A stretch of 64,000 nucleotides of DNA, from contig CP087207.1 in assembly GCA_020912385.1 (NCBI GenBank), positions 1,302,001-1,366,000 on the forward strand, written 5' to 3'. The notes below the pieces were generated by a model. That model was given only the letters and a program-made list of their open reading frames with translations, had not been told where the DNA came from and did no database searches. Below, piece by piece: positions 1-11,269 of this stretch. The DNA is from Neofusicoccum parvum (taxonomy: Eukaryota; Ascomycota; Dothideomycetes; Botryosphaeriales; Botryosphaeriaceae). The translations under genes and the position numbers were made by a program. Within the stretch, counting starts at the first letter, position 1; every line of letters starts with the position of its first letter.

Positions 1-1757
1 CGCCAGGTCGCTGCAGAACTTCATCGAGAAGGTCACGATTTTCAGGGAAGTTACCAAGTTCCAGGACTCAGAGCGCCAGAAGACGGCAGATTGGAAGCTT
101 GCCCCGCTGTACGCCAAGTACGCAGAGTATGCCGATGTCGTTGCTTCCCATGGCCAGCTCAACATTGCTGAGAAGTATCTTGATCTCCTTCCTGATCAAT
201 ATCCCGCCGCCGAGGTTGCACGCAACCGCGTGAAGCAAGCGACGAGGAGAGCAGCCGCCCAGCAGACCCACCAGAGGACCGCTACTGCTGCTTCCACCAC
301 CCAGAGAGGCCAGCGTGTCGTCCCGGCGTACCAGCCTGTTGCTCCGGCTGCGGCCGCGCCGACACCTGCGGCGAACCCGTACGCCCCTGCTGGTGTTGCC
401 GCTCCTTCGCAACCGGCCTCCCAATATACCCCTCCGGGTTCCACCGCGGCGAAGGGCTACACCCCTGTTGGATACCAGCAAGCTCAGTCCATCCCCCAGC
501 CTGGCGCATATGGATCCGGCTATGGAGGATATGGCGGCTACCAGCCTCCTCAACCTCATTCTGTTGCGCCGCCTCCTCGTAACTTCACCTCGTCTCCCGC
601 CGTTCCTCCTCCGTCCAAGGCTTCGAACATGAGCCAATGGAACGATCTTCCTGAAGACTTCGCAAAGCCCCCAACTTCTCGCCGCGGAACACCCGGTGGT
701 GCCGCGGGTGCCATCACCTCTCCGTTCCCTGGTGCTAACATGATGTCCCCGCCTCCGCCCGGTGGCTCCCCGTACATGCAGCAATCGAAGGCAACTCCGC
801 CGCCTCCGCCGAAGGGACCCCCGCAGGGACCTCCTCGCGTCATGTCCCCGCCGACTGGCACTGGCTCCCCCACAGCTTTCGATGCATCGAGACGATCGTC
901 AGCAGCCGCGAATGCTTACGCTCCTCCCCAGCCCACCCAGCAGTTCGCACCCCCGCAAGCCTCAGTCCCGCGTGGTCCTTCTCCGTACAACCCTCCCCCG
1001 GCAGCCGCGCCCCCTTCCAATCGCTACGCCCCGGCTCCCAACGCTCAGCCTGCGCCTCCACCTCAGATGGCTGCGCCTCCGAGACAGGTTGCGCCGAACC
1101 CTTACGCTCCCCAGCCTCAGTTCGGTGCACCGTCTCCCGCCCAGACACCTACTGCGCCACCGCAAGGACCGCCTCAGTCGTATGCTAGACCTCCGCCTTC
1201 GGGACCTCCACAGGGCCCGCCGCGTGCTGGTCCTCCCCCGGGTGGCCCTCCTCGGGCTGGTCCTCCGCCAGGTGGCATTGCACCGGACTCCAGGCCTGGC
1301 ACATCTCAGTCCAACCACACACCTCCCGCGGCGCCACCGAAGGCCCAGTACCCTGCCGGCGATCGCTCGCACATCTCGGAGACTGCCAAGCCCATCTTCG
1401 AGATCCTCAGCTCGGACATGGCGCGGGTCAGGGCGCGCGCACCGCAGAACTTCATGCCGCAGGTCCTAGACACCGAGAAGCGGTTGAACATCCTGTTCGA
1501 CCACCTGAACAATGAGGACTTGCTTAAGCCCGACACGGTGCAGGAGATGGTGCAGCTGTCGCAGCACCTGCAGAACCGCAGTTACGACGAGGCGCAGGCG
1601 CTATTTACGGATCTGATGAAGACCAAGAATGATGAGGGAAGCAACTGGATGGTAAGTTCACTGATTGCCTGGCCTTGTGTACGAGAGCAGAATACTGATT
1701 GTTTGATAGGTTGGTGTCAAGCGTTTGATCCAGATGAGCAGGGCTACGCCTGCTTAA
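1..1757 (+). CDS. SEC31: Sec31, COPII outer-coat subunit (3' part)
   Basis: Sec31 pairs with Sec13 to form the outer cage of COPII vesicles at ER exit sites. Only the C-terminal 565 residues are in the window; reading frame 2 is open from the left edge. What is visible is the end of the alpha-solenoid (about residues 1-75 of this fragment), then roughly 300 residues of Pro/Gln/Ala/Gly-rich linker with many PPP and GPPQGPP runs (the region that in this family contacts Sec23 and stimulates the Sar1 GTPase), then the conserved helical C-terminal domain. A 58-base intron (1652-1709, GTAAGT...GATAG) precedes a last exon of 15 codons ending VKRLIQMSRATPA. That tail fits the family; reading through the intron does not. 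The WD40 propeller lies outside the window. Confidence 0.95.
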
Positions 1758-2686
1758 GCTGAAAAATAGGATGATTGATGTGCAGAAAGGGAATAGAGGA
1801 TGAGTGAGATGCCTTGATGACCGTCTGTTGTGGGAAAGGACGGATGAAGAAATGTTGACGATGCGGTGGCGCAAACGAACACGTCGCTGCCGGTCAGACA
1901 AGTAATACGGACGAGAACTTCTCTATCATTTGGTTTTTGTGTGTAGAATTATTACAGAAAAAGCAGTTGTGCATGACTTTTGTTCTCCTTACTCCTGAGA
2001 CTTTGCTTTCGATAGTATGTTGTGGAAGTAAGGCTCGGCGCAGCATCGAATTGCTGGTGCACCTGTGTAGGGTGGTGGTCACATAGGAAGGGTGATAGCA
2101 AGTGAAGCCATCACGTACAAATGGTGCACGGGACTAGCCAGGTTGCATCATACTAGCACAGCTGCTTGAACCCGATGCTCCCATTCACCGTAAATTTACT
2201 TGGCTCTGCGTTCAATATAATATAAGTAGCGTTTCCTTTTAGGGACGTGGTCCCGAAGGATCATGTCTTTTCAAACAGCTATAGATCACTTGTCCGAAGT
2301 AAACTAAAAGCATGAGAATTTAATCGTGGCATCCCCTCTTGAATTTTTCGATAGTACAGTAGAATACACATTTGCTTTGTTCCCAATCGTGACCTAAACG
2401 CCGCTCATGCAATGCTCGTGCTCAAGAGCATGAGTCCTTCCCTCCCTCTCGACTCCGAGGAATTGGCTGTGGGCATTGATACCATTCCACCCCGACGAAG
2501 TCCTTTGCCGACCTCATATTGCCATTCATTGCTGCGTGCCGGCGGGCCACGGCGGCGCAAAGGGACGGCCCAGACACAACACAAGTTCCCCCGCTCGCCC
2601 TCCGCACCCCCACCAGCCACCACCCGTCCTGGTCTCCCACCCAATCCAGCCGCCCCGCGAGCACCCCGGACGGCCTCGGGGCCCGC
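1758..2686. other. Intergenic region, convergent 3' flanks
   Basis: This stretch separates the SEC31 stop from the MRPL33 stop, so it should hold two 3' UTRs and no promoter. It is more AT-rich than its neighbours, with a short TAATATAATATAAG stretch near 2215. The ORFs here are short and unrecognisable. I see no tRNA, repeat or transposon. Confidence 0.6.
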
Positions 2687-2941
2687 TCACGCCCTCCTCT
2701 CGACGAAGTAGCCGGGGTCGGGCCGGCGCAGCTCGCGCAGCTCGGCGTCCGTCAGCGGCGCGTCCACCTCGTGCACGTCGACCAGCTCCTTGACGCGCAC
2801 GATCTGGCCCGCCACCGACTGCGTGACCGGGTGGTAGACGGTGCGCATGCGCTTGCGCAGGCCGAGCGCGGCCAGCACGCCGCGCGTCTTCTGCGGCAGG
2901 CCGATCGCGCTGCGCATGAGGGTGATGCGGAAGTACGCCAT
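2687..2941 (-). CDS. MRPL33: Mitochondrial large ribosomal subunit protein uL30m (MRPL33)
   Basis: Intronless gene for 84 residues, matching the size of yeast Mrpl33 (86). It is the mitochondrial member of the uL30 family in the large mitoribosomal subunit. The start MAYFRITLMRSAIG, the middle LGLRKRMRTVYH and the end PGYFVERRA follow the family pattern closely. I chose the ATG at 2941 because the protein then begins directly with the ribosomal fold, as in yeast; the open frame continues upstream only as low-complexity Pro/Arg sequence. Its promoter lies in the region shared with SEC6, which diverges from it. A 10-base direct repeat (AAGGTTGAGG, twice) sits just upstream near 3001-3020. Confidence 0.93.
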   Translation of the reverse strand: MAYFRITLMRSAIGLPQKTRGVLAALGLRKRMRTVYHPVTQSVAGQIVRVKELVDVHEVDAPLTDAELRELRRPDPGYFVERRA

Positions 2942-3565
2942 TGTCGTTTTGCGGTTCGTGGGAGGCGTGCGGGGAGTCGGTGCTTCGGCGGGCGTGGAGG
3001 AAGGTTGAGGAAGGTTGAGGTCTGAGGGCGCTGGGCGCTGTTGTGTGGAGGAATTGGTGGGTCGTACGGGAGGCAATTGGAGGTTCCTAGCGGCCAAGCG
3101 GCAGGTGGTGCGCCAGAGTGCGGAGAGAACGGTGGGTTGGAGATTGCGCGATGATGGCGGCGGCGGCAGTGGTGGTCGTGGTCTTGGTGGTGCACGTTGG
3201 CGGGAAATCTTCTGGCTGGCGGACGCGCGCACGCCAAGCCCGACGATCAGCGCGGGAGAGCCCACGTCTCAGGGCACGTCGCCGCATACGGAGGCGCGGG
3301 GGAGACAGCTCCAAGACAACGTCGCACCGCCTTCCAATCCCCCGAGGGAAGCTAAGGATTCAACAAGAGAACGCCCTCGACCTGCTTTCGCGCGCTCCGC
3401 TTCCGGCCTCGACGCTAGCTTTCCCCCCCGTCCACACGTTGCTCGACCGCGCGCTTTTCGGGATTTGCTGCCTGGCCCGCTGAGGCCCAAATGCACCGTC
3501 GCCCACGGCTGTTTCCCGCGTAGTGCAGAGTAAAGAGCAGGAGAGAAGGACACGCCACACCCACA
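2942..3565. other. Divergent promoter region MRPL33/SEC6
   Basis: A GC-rich region between two divergent housekeeping genes, presumably carrying both 5' UTRs and promoters. I see no TATA box. A short direct repeat lies at the MRPL33 end. The ORFs here on both strands are low-complexity and unsupported. Confidence 0.55.
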
Positions 3566-5860
3566 ATGAACGATGCCGCGGACGGGGCCAGCCTGGCGAA
3601 GCTGGCGGAGCTGCTGCGGCACCCGGAGGACCTGGACAAGATCGGCAGCTTGAAGGCCGAGTTCACGCGCAAGAAGGCGGCCGTGGACGCGCAGCTGCGG
3701 CACGGGCTGGAGGAGCAGCTTAAGATCACGCAGTCGGGCATGAACAGCATCAGCGAGGGCCAGCGCACCGTCAACGCCATCAAGGACGAGATGATGACCA
3801 TCGACCGGCTGTGCGCCGAGGCCCAGCAGATGATCCGCGACTTTCCGCACATCAACCTGGTCGCCCAGACCCACCGCAACTTCGAGGCCGTGCAGAAGAT
3901 GAAGCAGGACATCGACGGCTTCGAGCAGCAGCTGGGCGAGCTGGAGATGCTGCTGGACGAGGACGAGCAGGACCCGGAGAACCAGCCGAACCTGCTGCAG
4001 GTCCACTACGGCCTCAGCAAGCTGCGCAACATCCGTGATGCCGCCATGGACCAGATCAAGAACTCGGACGACGAGACGCTGAGCCTGGAGCTGGTCAACA
4101 ACCTGCAGCTCGACTCGGGCGCCACGCTGCAGGACTACTTCGACCGGCTGGACCGCGTCATCGAGCTGTTCGATGAGCACGTTGGGCTGGCTTGCATGAA
4201 CCTCATTCCACTGGTGCAGACGGGGAACAATGGCATGGTGGTGCGGTTGGCGTTGATCATCGAGGAGGAAGAGAAGGTCGACAAGAAGGTCCAGGCGCTG
4301 CAGGATGCGCAGAGAGAGTACAAGGAGCTGGCCTCACGCTTCAAGTCCATTGCCACCGGTCCAAAGGAGCTGCGCGGCTACAAGGAGAAGTTCCTCAAAG
4401 CCATTGAGCTGGCTGCGTCGAGCAAGGTTGAAGAGTCCAACCAGGCCTTCCTGGAGGACCCGGACAGGCTGGAGAAGAGCGTGCGCTGGTACTTCAACGA
4501 CCTGAACACGGTCAAGCTCGGCATGGTGAGCCTGATGCCGCGCAAGTGGAAGGTTTTCAACACGTACGTCAATATCTACCACAAGCTGATGCACGACTGG
4601 CTGGTGGGTCACATCGACGACCCCGATCTCAAGCCCATCGAGATGCTGTCCATCGTGCAGTGGGAAGAGAAGTACTACAAGAAGATGATCAAGCTTGGCG
4701 TGCCGGAGGAAGAGCTGACGCCACACCTGATCGACAATCGCGGGGCGGAGTTGGTGCGCGAGTACCGCCAGCTTATCATCAAGGCTGTCGAGGAGTGGAT
4801 GTCGCGCATGTCCGAGACAGACAAGTCGGAGTTCATCACGCGCTCCGAGAACTCGCTCGACACGGACATCAACGGCTGCTTCCGCACGAAGACGCTCGGC
4901 GACATGTGGTCAATGTTGCGTGAGCAGCTGGTTGTCGCTGGCAACAGCAACCGCCATGACGTAGCCGAGGGCGTTATCGACGCCATGTTCAAAGCCCTGT
5001 CTTCGCGGCAGCGTCTGTGGGAAGAGCTCGTCGACATGGAGTTGGATAAGTACGTGCAGGGCATCGGCGACCAAGACGGCCTGCAACCACTCCAGGACTG
5101 GCTCGTCGCCATCGCCAACGACCAGATCGCATGCATCGACGACGGCGAAGACGAAGCCCAGACCGGTGGCTCGTACCTCTCACGCTTCAGCCGCGACGCG
5201 CTGCCGCTCGCCTCCCCCCAGTACTCAGCCTCCGCGAGCCAGCAAATCGACCTCCTCCGCGACGGCTACGTCGACCTGGGCACGCACTGCCTTACCGTCT
5301 TCGTGCGCCTCATCTTCGACGTCGACTTCCGCACCATCCTCCCCGAATTCTTCACGCCGGCGTGGTACTCGCAGAAACGCGTGGGGCAGATCGTGTCAAC
5401 GTTCCAGGACTACCTCAACGACTACGAAGTCGTGCTGCACCCCTCGCTGCGCGACGTCCTGATCGAGGAGCTCGCCGACGAGCTGCTCGTCCGCTACCTC
5501 GCTGCCGTGCGCAACAAGGGCGCCAAGCTGCGCCGCACCGACCCCTTCGTCGACAAGATCCGCGACGACGTGCTCGCCGTGTTCGACTTCTTCGGCCAGT
5601 TCCCGGCCGGCGGCGACATCCGGCAGAAGTGGCGCGTCGTCGAGAAGTTCGTCCAGCTGCTCGAGGTCGACAAGCACGCCTTGCCCAACGTCTTCGAGGA
5701 GTTCAAGCTCGAGTACTGGGACGTCAACGTCGGCTGGGTCGAGGCCGTGCTCCGGGCCAGGGACGACGCCGATCGGAGCATGATCAGGGAGGTCAAGGCG
5801 CGCGCCGGGCAGGTCGAGGTGGAGAGGGGCATGGAGACGATCATGAGCAAGGTGAAATGA
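3566..5860 (+). CDS. SEC6: Exocyst complex subunit Sec6
   Basis: Single-exon gene for 764 residues, the usual length for Sec6. Sec6 is a core exocyst subunit that tethers secretory vesicles to the plasma membrane at hyphal tips and septa. The first 120 residues are predicted coiled-coil (LKAEFTRKKAAVDAQL, then HRNFEAVQKMKQDIDGF), followed by the all-helical CATCHR rods typical of exocyst subunits. Family features include the segment around VRWYFNDLNTVKLGM and the C-terminal KWRVVEKFVQLLEVDKH. The ATG follows an untranslated leader and is the first in frame. Codon use is strongly GC-ending, as in a well-expressed core gene. There is no sign of truncation. Confidence 0.93.
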   Translation: MNDAADGASLAKLAELLRHPEDLDKIGSLKAEFTRKKAAVDAQLRHGLEEQLKITQSGMNSISEGQRTVNAIKDEMMTIDRLCAEAQQMIRDFPHINLVAQTHRNFEAVQKMKQDIDGFEQQLGELEMLLDEDEQDPENQPNLLQVHYGLSKLRNIRDAAMDQIKNSDDETLSLELVNNLQLDSGATLQDYFDRLDRVIELFDEHVGLACMNLIPLVQTGNNGMVVRLALIIEEEEKVDKKVQALQDAQREYKELASRFKSIATGPKELRGYKEKFLKAIELAASSKVEESNQAFLEDPDRLEKSVRWYFNDLNTVKLGMVSLMPRKWKVFNTYVNIYHKLMHDWLVGHIDDPDLKPIEMLSIVQWEEKYYKKMIKLGVPEEELTPHLIDNRGAELVREYRQLIIKAVEEWMSRMSETDKSEFITRSENSLDTDINGCFRTKTLGDMWSMLREQLVVAGNSNRHDVAEGVIDAMFKALSSRQRLWEELVDMELDKYVQGIGDQDGLQPLQDWLVAIANDQIACIDDGEDEAQTGGSYLSRFSRDALPLASPQYSASASQQIDLLRDGYVDLGTHCLTVFVRLIFDVDFRTILPEFFTPAWYSQKRVGQIVSTFQDYLNDYEVVLHPSLRDVLIEELADELLVRYLAAVRNKGAKLRRTDPFVDKIRDDVLAVFDFFGQFPAGGDIRQKWRVVEKFVQLLEVDKHALPNVFEEFKLEYWDVNVGWVEAVLRARDDADRSMIREVKARAGQVEVERGMETIMSKVK

Positions 5861-6718
5861 TCGGGTGTCTCGAGGAGCTGGCGTGTAAGGCCGGGTGGAG
5901 GACTGTTCATGTATGGGTTTGAGCGTGGGCGTTCAGGGGGATATGGTCGGTCGGCAGCATCGTTTCTCTACTTGCTCGCTTCGTTGCTTGTTTGCTTAGA
6001 TCTGGCTTCGCGGCTTTGTGCTTCTTTTTTAGGGCGAGGAGGGATGAAGGAGGCGCTTTCGGTCGCATCATACTTCATGTTTTTTTTTTGGGCAAAGCAA
6101 AGGGCACAATACCCGTTCACGTCTTTCATATACTGGACTGAGCAGATTTTGCGAATGTGTGCTACTTTACTACGTTGATGTGACGCAGACCATAGCATCT
6201 GAGTTAGATTTTCAGGTCGTGTCATGTGGATTCGGATTTCCAGGCGCAAGGGCGGCCTGATAGGTCGTTTGAGCCACGTCGTAGTGCACAGAGCCGCATT
6301 ATCAAAAAAATTCGAGGTCCTAGCGTTTACCGCAGAAGGCATTGCTCTTTTCATGCTCAAAATTTATGGCTTATAGATGAAAGGGTGCTACAACTGACGA
6401 CTAGGGTGAAGAAAACAAAGCATTAGATAGAATTACAGAGTCTCACTATAGGAAGATTGAGCATTCATCGTAAGTAAAAGCCCTTGAGCATATACAAATA
6501 CATATGCTAGAAACATTTGGGTGAACGCTTCGACTCCCCTTGCGCGAGTGCTTGTTAGTTCAACTCGTCAACAGCCACCCATAGCAGAAGCTTCATATAT
6601 GTCGCACGCAAGACAACCATGTTCGAATTTTCTACATCTAATCTTGTCATGATAAAGATGCACCAATCCATTCACCCAACCCCTTCTCAAACACGCACGC
6701 TCTTCATCAAAGTCATAA
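5861..6718. other. Intergenic region, convergent SEC6/DPL1
   Basis: Two 3' flanks between convergent genes. It contains a poly-T run near 6079-6089 and moderate AT content. No ORF here resembles a known protein. A GTTCAACTC sequence near 6578 was tested as a tRNA B box and rejected for lack of pairing stems. Confidence 0.55.
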
Positions 6719-8637
6719 TCATGCCTTGTACAAGGTATCCAAAAACCCCTTCGCCAACTCCACCACCACACTCTTATTCGGCAAGCTTCCCGCAACGCCA
6801 TACAACGCAGCCGCATCGCCCTTGACCGCACCCTTCGCACCCTTGCCCTCGGCCAGCCTCTTCCGCTCCGCCTCGCGCACGCCCTCAACCACATCGACCA
6901 GGTCCGACACCAGCTGGTCGGCAGCGGCGACGATGGGCAGGGTGACGGCGACGTGGATGGCGGGAGGGTTCTGGAGGGCGTTGAGGTGCCAGCCGCGAGC
7001 GCTCATGCCGTCGGCGATGTCGTAGATGTCGATGGAGCTGCTGGTGAAGGCGACGACGGAGACGAGCGGCTTGCCGACGACCTTGAGGTCCGTCGCCAGC
7101 GCCGGGTTGGCGCGGAGCTCGCCCTCGATGCGCTTCGCCGCGCCGACGATCTTGTGGCACGCCGAGATGTAACCGCTCTCGCCTTGCGCCATCAGGCTGG
7201 CCCAGCAGCCGGCGATGAGAGCGCCAGGACGGGAACCCGCGATGCTGGGAGAGGCGTACACACCGCCGGACCAGTCGGGCGAGATGAAGTACTGGTAGCT
7301 GCGGAGCAAATCGGTGCGGTATAGCACCGTGCTGTTGCCCTTGGGCGCAAAGCCGTATTTATGTGTGTCGCAGGAGATGCTGGTCACGCCCTTGAGGCGG
7401 AAGTCGAAGAGCTCCGTCTCGAAGCCGGCCTTCTCGAGGAATGGAACGAGGAATGATCCAAGGCAGCAGTCGACGTGCAGGGGGATCTTCTTGCGCTGGG
7501 CAATGCGGGAGAGACCACTGATGTCGTCGATGATACCGTGCGGGAAGTTGGGTGCGGATCCGACAAGGAGTACGGTGTTCGGGTTGACGAGGCGAGAAAC
7601 GGCGCGCAGGTCGACCTTGTACAAAGGTGCCTTGCAGGCAACCAGGTGGACCTTGATCTTGAAGTATTCGCCAGCTTTGCGGAAGGCGGTGTGGGCAGTT
7701 TCGGGGAGGATCCTGTAGACTTGTCAGTCTCTGGTCACAGGTCGTTGACAGCTTTTGGAACATACATCTCAGGCTCCGTGACTCCGCGCTCTACGTAAGC
7801 CTTGTTTCTTGCGCTCAGGCATGCCATCAGAATGGACTCAGTGCCCCCGCTAGTCGACGCACCAGCGGCGCCCGCGGGAGCATTGAACAGTGACAGGACC
7901 TGCGGAAGCCGTCAGCGCTCAACACGGCAAAATATATCAGCGCTCAAGATGTCACCCACCATTGCGACGACCTCGGCCTCCATCTTCCTCACGGCGGGGA
8001 AGACATCCGGATGAATGGGATTCGACACGGTGAACTTGCCAAACGCCTCGGTCTGGAGCTTCACCAGCTCATCACCGCCATGATAGACGGCGCCAGAGAC
8101 GCGACCATCCTCCCACCGGGTATGCGCCATGTCGGCCAGCTTCTCGAGCTCCTCCCGCACGCGGTCCTCGCCCCAGCCCTCGGACGGCAGGCGCACATGG
8201 CGGTCGATGCCGGGACCGGTGGGGACGAGCTTCTGCTCGAGCTTGGTGATGGCCTCAGTGACCTGGCTCTGGACCTTGGTGCGCACGCCGGGCAGGCGCA
8301 GGAAGTAGCCGTACAGGATGCGGCGGGTGGCGACGTAGAAGTCGACGGCGGAGCCAACGATGCCGCGGCCTTTGAGCTGGTAGATGGCCTTGCGCGTCCA
8401 GCGGAGGACGAAGAGGATGAAGATGAGGTTGCGGATGCTGTAGAATCACCGGTGGCGTCAGCGCGCGTCCACACTTGCACTGCGGGGTGCTCTGCCCCAG
8501 TGCTCGCATCTTTTTCTCGAGCAGCAGATTCCGTACATGTCGAGGTTCAGCGCCAGCAGCTGTCCGCGCGGCGTGGCACGGCGCTGGGCCTGGAAGGTGT
8601 CGCGCAGGCTGACGGGGAGCCTGGACGAGCCCGGCAT
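6719..8637 (-). CDS. DPL1: Sphingosine-1-phosphate lyase
   Basis: PLP-dependent ER-membrane lyase that cleaves phosphorylated long-chain bases to hexadecenal-type aldehyde and ethanolamine phosphate, the exit step of sphingolipid breakdown. Four exons: 8537-8637, 7960-8437, 7766-7899 and 6719-7712, giving 568 residues (yeast Dpl1 has 589). A single N-terminal membrane helix (IIRNLIFILFVLRW, about residues 34-47) anchors the protein. The PLP fold follows, with SGGTESILMACLSARN and the cofactor lysine in SCDTHKYGFAPKG (about Lys356). Each intron removes a frame break and restores family sequence; for example the first joins NLD to IIRNL. The start at 8637 is the first ATG giving a short luminal tail before the anchor. 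A TATATA sequence lies about 75 bases upstream. Confidence 0.93.
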
Positions 8638-9209
8638 TGTGGTGGTGTTGCGAGGGGGCGGCTGCTGCGGGCTGGTGGACGGGTGCATGCATGGCGGGCG
8701 CGGCGGCGTGTATATATGACGGGGATGCCGTCACATGCCGGGACCCCCGAGCGATCTCCCCCGGGGCCGGGCGCTCGCGTAGGGAGCCTTCCGCTTGGGG
8801 AAGCCCGGCGACAGGGCGCTGTCCGCACTCCATCGCCAGCCAGCTATAGCAAAGGGCGCCTTGGTTGACACAAGCATGGACTGCGCATCGCTTGACTGCA
8901 TGGCGGCCGGCCCGCGAATGGCATGGCTCCAGCGCGGTGTCGCCGCGACGGCCGTCCGAAAAGGGAAGCGTTCGCGCGAGCAAACTCGTTGCCGCCGTTG
9001 CACCAGGAGCTATGGCTTTTTTCTCGTACTCGTTATCCCGCACGCCATTGACCACCCGATCGCAAGCTGACACACTCCGACCACGCATCGCCCGCAAGCT
9101 AAGAGGCCTCGCGCAATGCTGCACTAATTGGGCAGGACTTAAGAACATCGCCCGTCTCACGCGGCCTCCATGCGCAATTATTTCTACGTCCGTCAGCCCA
9201 ATCAAGACT
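8638..9209. other. Intergenic region between DPL1 and RCH1-like gene
   Basis: Promoter side of DPL1 and 3' flank of the next minus-strand gene. The sequence is GC-rich with a TATA-like element close to DPL1. No RNA gene or repeat is seen. Long open frames on both strands here are Arg/Pro-rich shadows. Confidence 0.5.
8711..8717 (-). promoter_or_regulatory. Possible TATA box of DPL1
   Basis: TATATAT, read on the minus strand about 75 bases before the DPL1 start codon in otherwise GC-rich DNA. Position and sequence fit a core promoter element; there is no transcription-start evidence. Confidence 0.35.
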
Positions 9210-10544
9210 CTATCTGGCCGTGGACGGAACGCCAGCCATCTCCGGTTCTCTCTCCTGCTCGACCAAGACGCCGTCATCCCTGATCTTCTCCCTCCTGACC
9301 CAGCGCTTGAATGCATGAACCAGGAAGTGCGCGCAAAACACCTGCTCCGTCGTGTACAGGATGAGCGGGATGGACAGCTTGGCCTTGACTTCCGTGGAGA
9401 ATTCCACCCACATGGCATACACCAGCGGGATTCCCAGGCCGGCCGTCTTTGCGGGGCCGCAGAAGCAGATGGCGATCGTCTCGGGCTTGTCGAAGCGCCG
9501 GATGATGCCTTTGGTGTAGTGTGCCCAGGACTCGGGAATCCGTGCGCCCAGGAAGCAGACGATGGTCCAGAAGAGGTACATCCCGATGTTGAAGAAGACA
9601 ATCAGGATGACCGTTTCAGTGGAGAGAGTCTGCAGCGCCGAGGTCTCGAAGCAGGAGGAGAAGGACGACCTGCGGCATCGCGTCAGAATCTGCAGCCGAG
9701 TCTACGAGCTGCGCAGCACTCACCATATCAGCAGCAGCAGACAGAACGTCCCAACTTTGTTCAGCTTGAACCTCTGCATCGTCCGCATGGTCACCTCCGG
9801 CCACTTCCACCTCACAAGCTGCCCCACGGCCAGCGGCAGATACACGCTCAGCCCCAGCAGCTTGAACACATTCTTGTACATCTCGCTCAAGTCCCCGCTC
9901 ACGTCTTTCCACATCTCAAAGCTCTCCCCTTTCGGCAGCAGCGCCACCGTCCACGCCGGCGAGATGACCGGCCCCACCACATTCCCCAGCAACACCTCCA
10001 CCAGCGCCGCCGCCTCGTCCCCATCTGCCGCGCGCGTCATCACCACGTTGCTCGCAATCGTCGTCGGAATGCACGCCGTCAGCACGAAGCCCACCAACAC
10101 CACCCGATCGATCTTCCCCGCCGGGTCCCCCGCCACGATGGCCTGCACGAAAGCGTACATGGTGATCGGGCACAGCAAGAACGACGCGCCCTGCACGATG
10201 AGGTGCAACCGCCAATTGCCGGCGTGCACCAGCAGCTTCTTGCCGGCGATGCTGAGGCCGGAGATGAGGAAGATGACGGCGACGGCGCCGTACAGGATGC
10301 TGTACTCGGACCTGATGGTGCCGCCGTGCGCGGCGACGTGCGGGAAGAAGTAGGCCAGCGCGCACACCACGCCGATGCCGATGATCATCCATTGGTGCAG
10401 GAGGAACTTGGCAGCGGCGACGAGGTTTGTGAGGGCTGGGGAGCGGGGGGAGGAAGGGGTCTGGGACGGTGCGTTGGGATCGGTGCCTTCGCGGCTTGCT
10501 GATGTGGCGGCCGTCACGGGCGGCCGGTGTGCTGATGGCTTCAT
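9210..10544 (-). CDS. RCH1: Rch1-like SLC10A7-family membrane transporter
   Basis: Two exons (9724-10544 and 9210-9669; intron GTGAGT...CCGCAG) encode 426 residues, close to yeast Rch1 (434). It belongs to the bile-acid:Na symporter-like (SBF-like, SLC10A7) family; the fungal Rch1 members are plasma-membrane proteins that restrain calcium uptake. About ten hydrophobic helices can be followed from WMIIGIGVVCALAYFFP onward. Conserved family signatures are VGFVLTACIPTTIASNVVMTRAADGDEAAA in two adjacent segments, LLGNVVGPVISPAW, and in exon 2 FCGPAKTAGLGIPLVY. The splice junction restores LLLLIWSSFSSCFETSALQ. I started at 10544 rather than a more distal alternative because the cytosolic tail then has normal length. 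The calcium role is inferred from family. Confidence 0.88.
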
Positions 10545-11269
10545 CTTCCTGGCTCTTGCTTGCCGCCTGCGCGGTGGTGTTTTGTCAAGGGGCCGATCAC
10601 GCAGCAACAGCAGGAACAGCGCGCTCCGTCGCACGCCAGTCCACAGCACATGGCCTGTGTCGCAGCAGGCGTCGGCATCATGGGGAGGCGGTGGGACGGC
10701 GTTTTATTAGAAGCAGCGCGAATGACGACGTGATGGGAGCCGCTGTGCTGTTGCGACATCGGGCATCGGCTAATCGGCAGTCGACCGTATGCGGCTAATT
10801 TTTTGCCCGCTTCGTGATAGGCCAAGCGCTGCTGCTACTGGTGGGATGTCCATGGTCGGTTGAAAGTTTGGCCTCACCGAATCGCAGCGTGATCGAGCGG
10901 GATTTGTCGGTTGGGGATAGGGCAGCAGCATTTCGGTGGTGGCCATGGTGATGCGCTGTCGTTGCAGAGGGCTGGCATTACTTCTAAGGCACTGCTGCGT
11001 CTGGACGAATGCTTTACGTCTCCATGGAGCACTCGTCTTTGTCTCTTTTGTGCGGATGTGCCCACACCTGCTTTTGAGGGAAGAAGTGCGGAAAGCAGAA
11101 GGAAACATTGGAATTGAACATATCTGCTATTTTTTTTTTAAGTTGGAAATCACTCTTACCGCCCGCCCGATTTTTTTCCGCCTCCATGTCTATGGTTTTT
11201 CGTTTCCCTTCCGTCATGTCTCATCTAAAGTTCTTACACAATCTTACACCATGGAGGATGAAGAGGCGT
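10545..11269. other. Intergenic region upstream of RCH1-like gene
   Basis: Promoter side of the RCH1-like gene, then the 3' flank of the carboxylesterase. A poly-T run lies near 11130. Short ORFs only; nothing recognised. Confidence 0.5.

Noticed and set aside
6570..6590. tRNA B-box-like GTTCAACTC
   Set aside because: No acceptor or T stem; sits in an AT-rich 3' flank.
8865..10502. 545-codon plus-strand ORF
   Set aside because: It is the antisense shadow of the RCH1-like gene; composition is His/Gln/Arg-rich with no motif.
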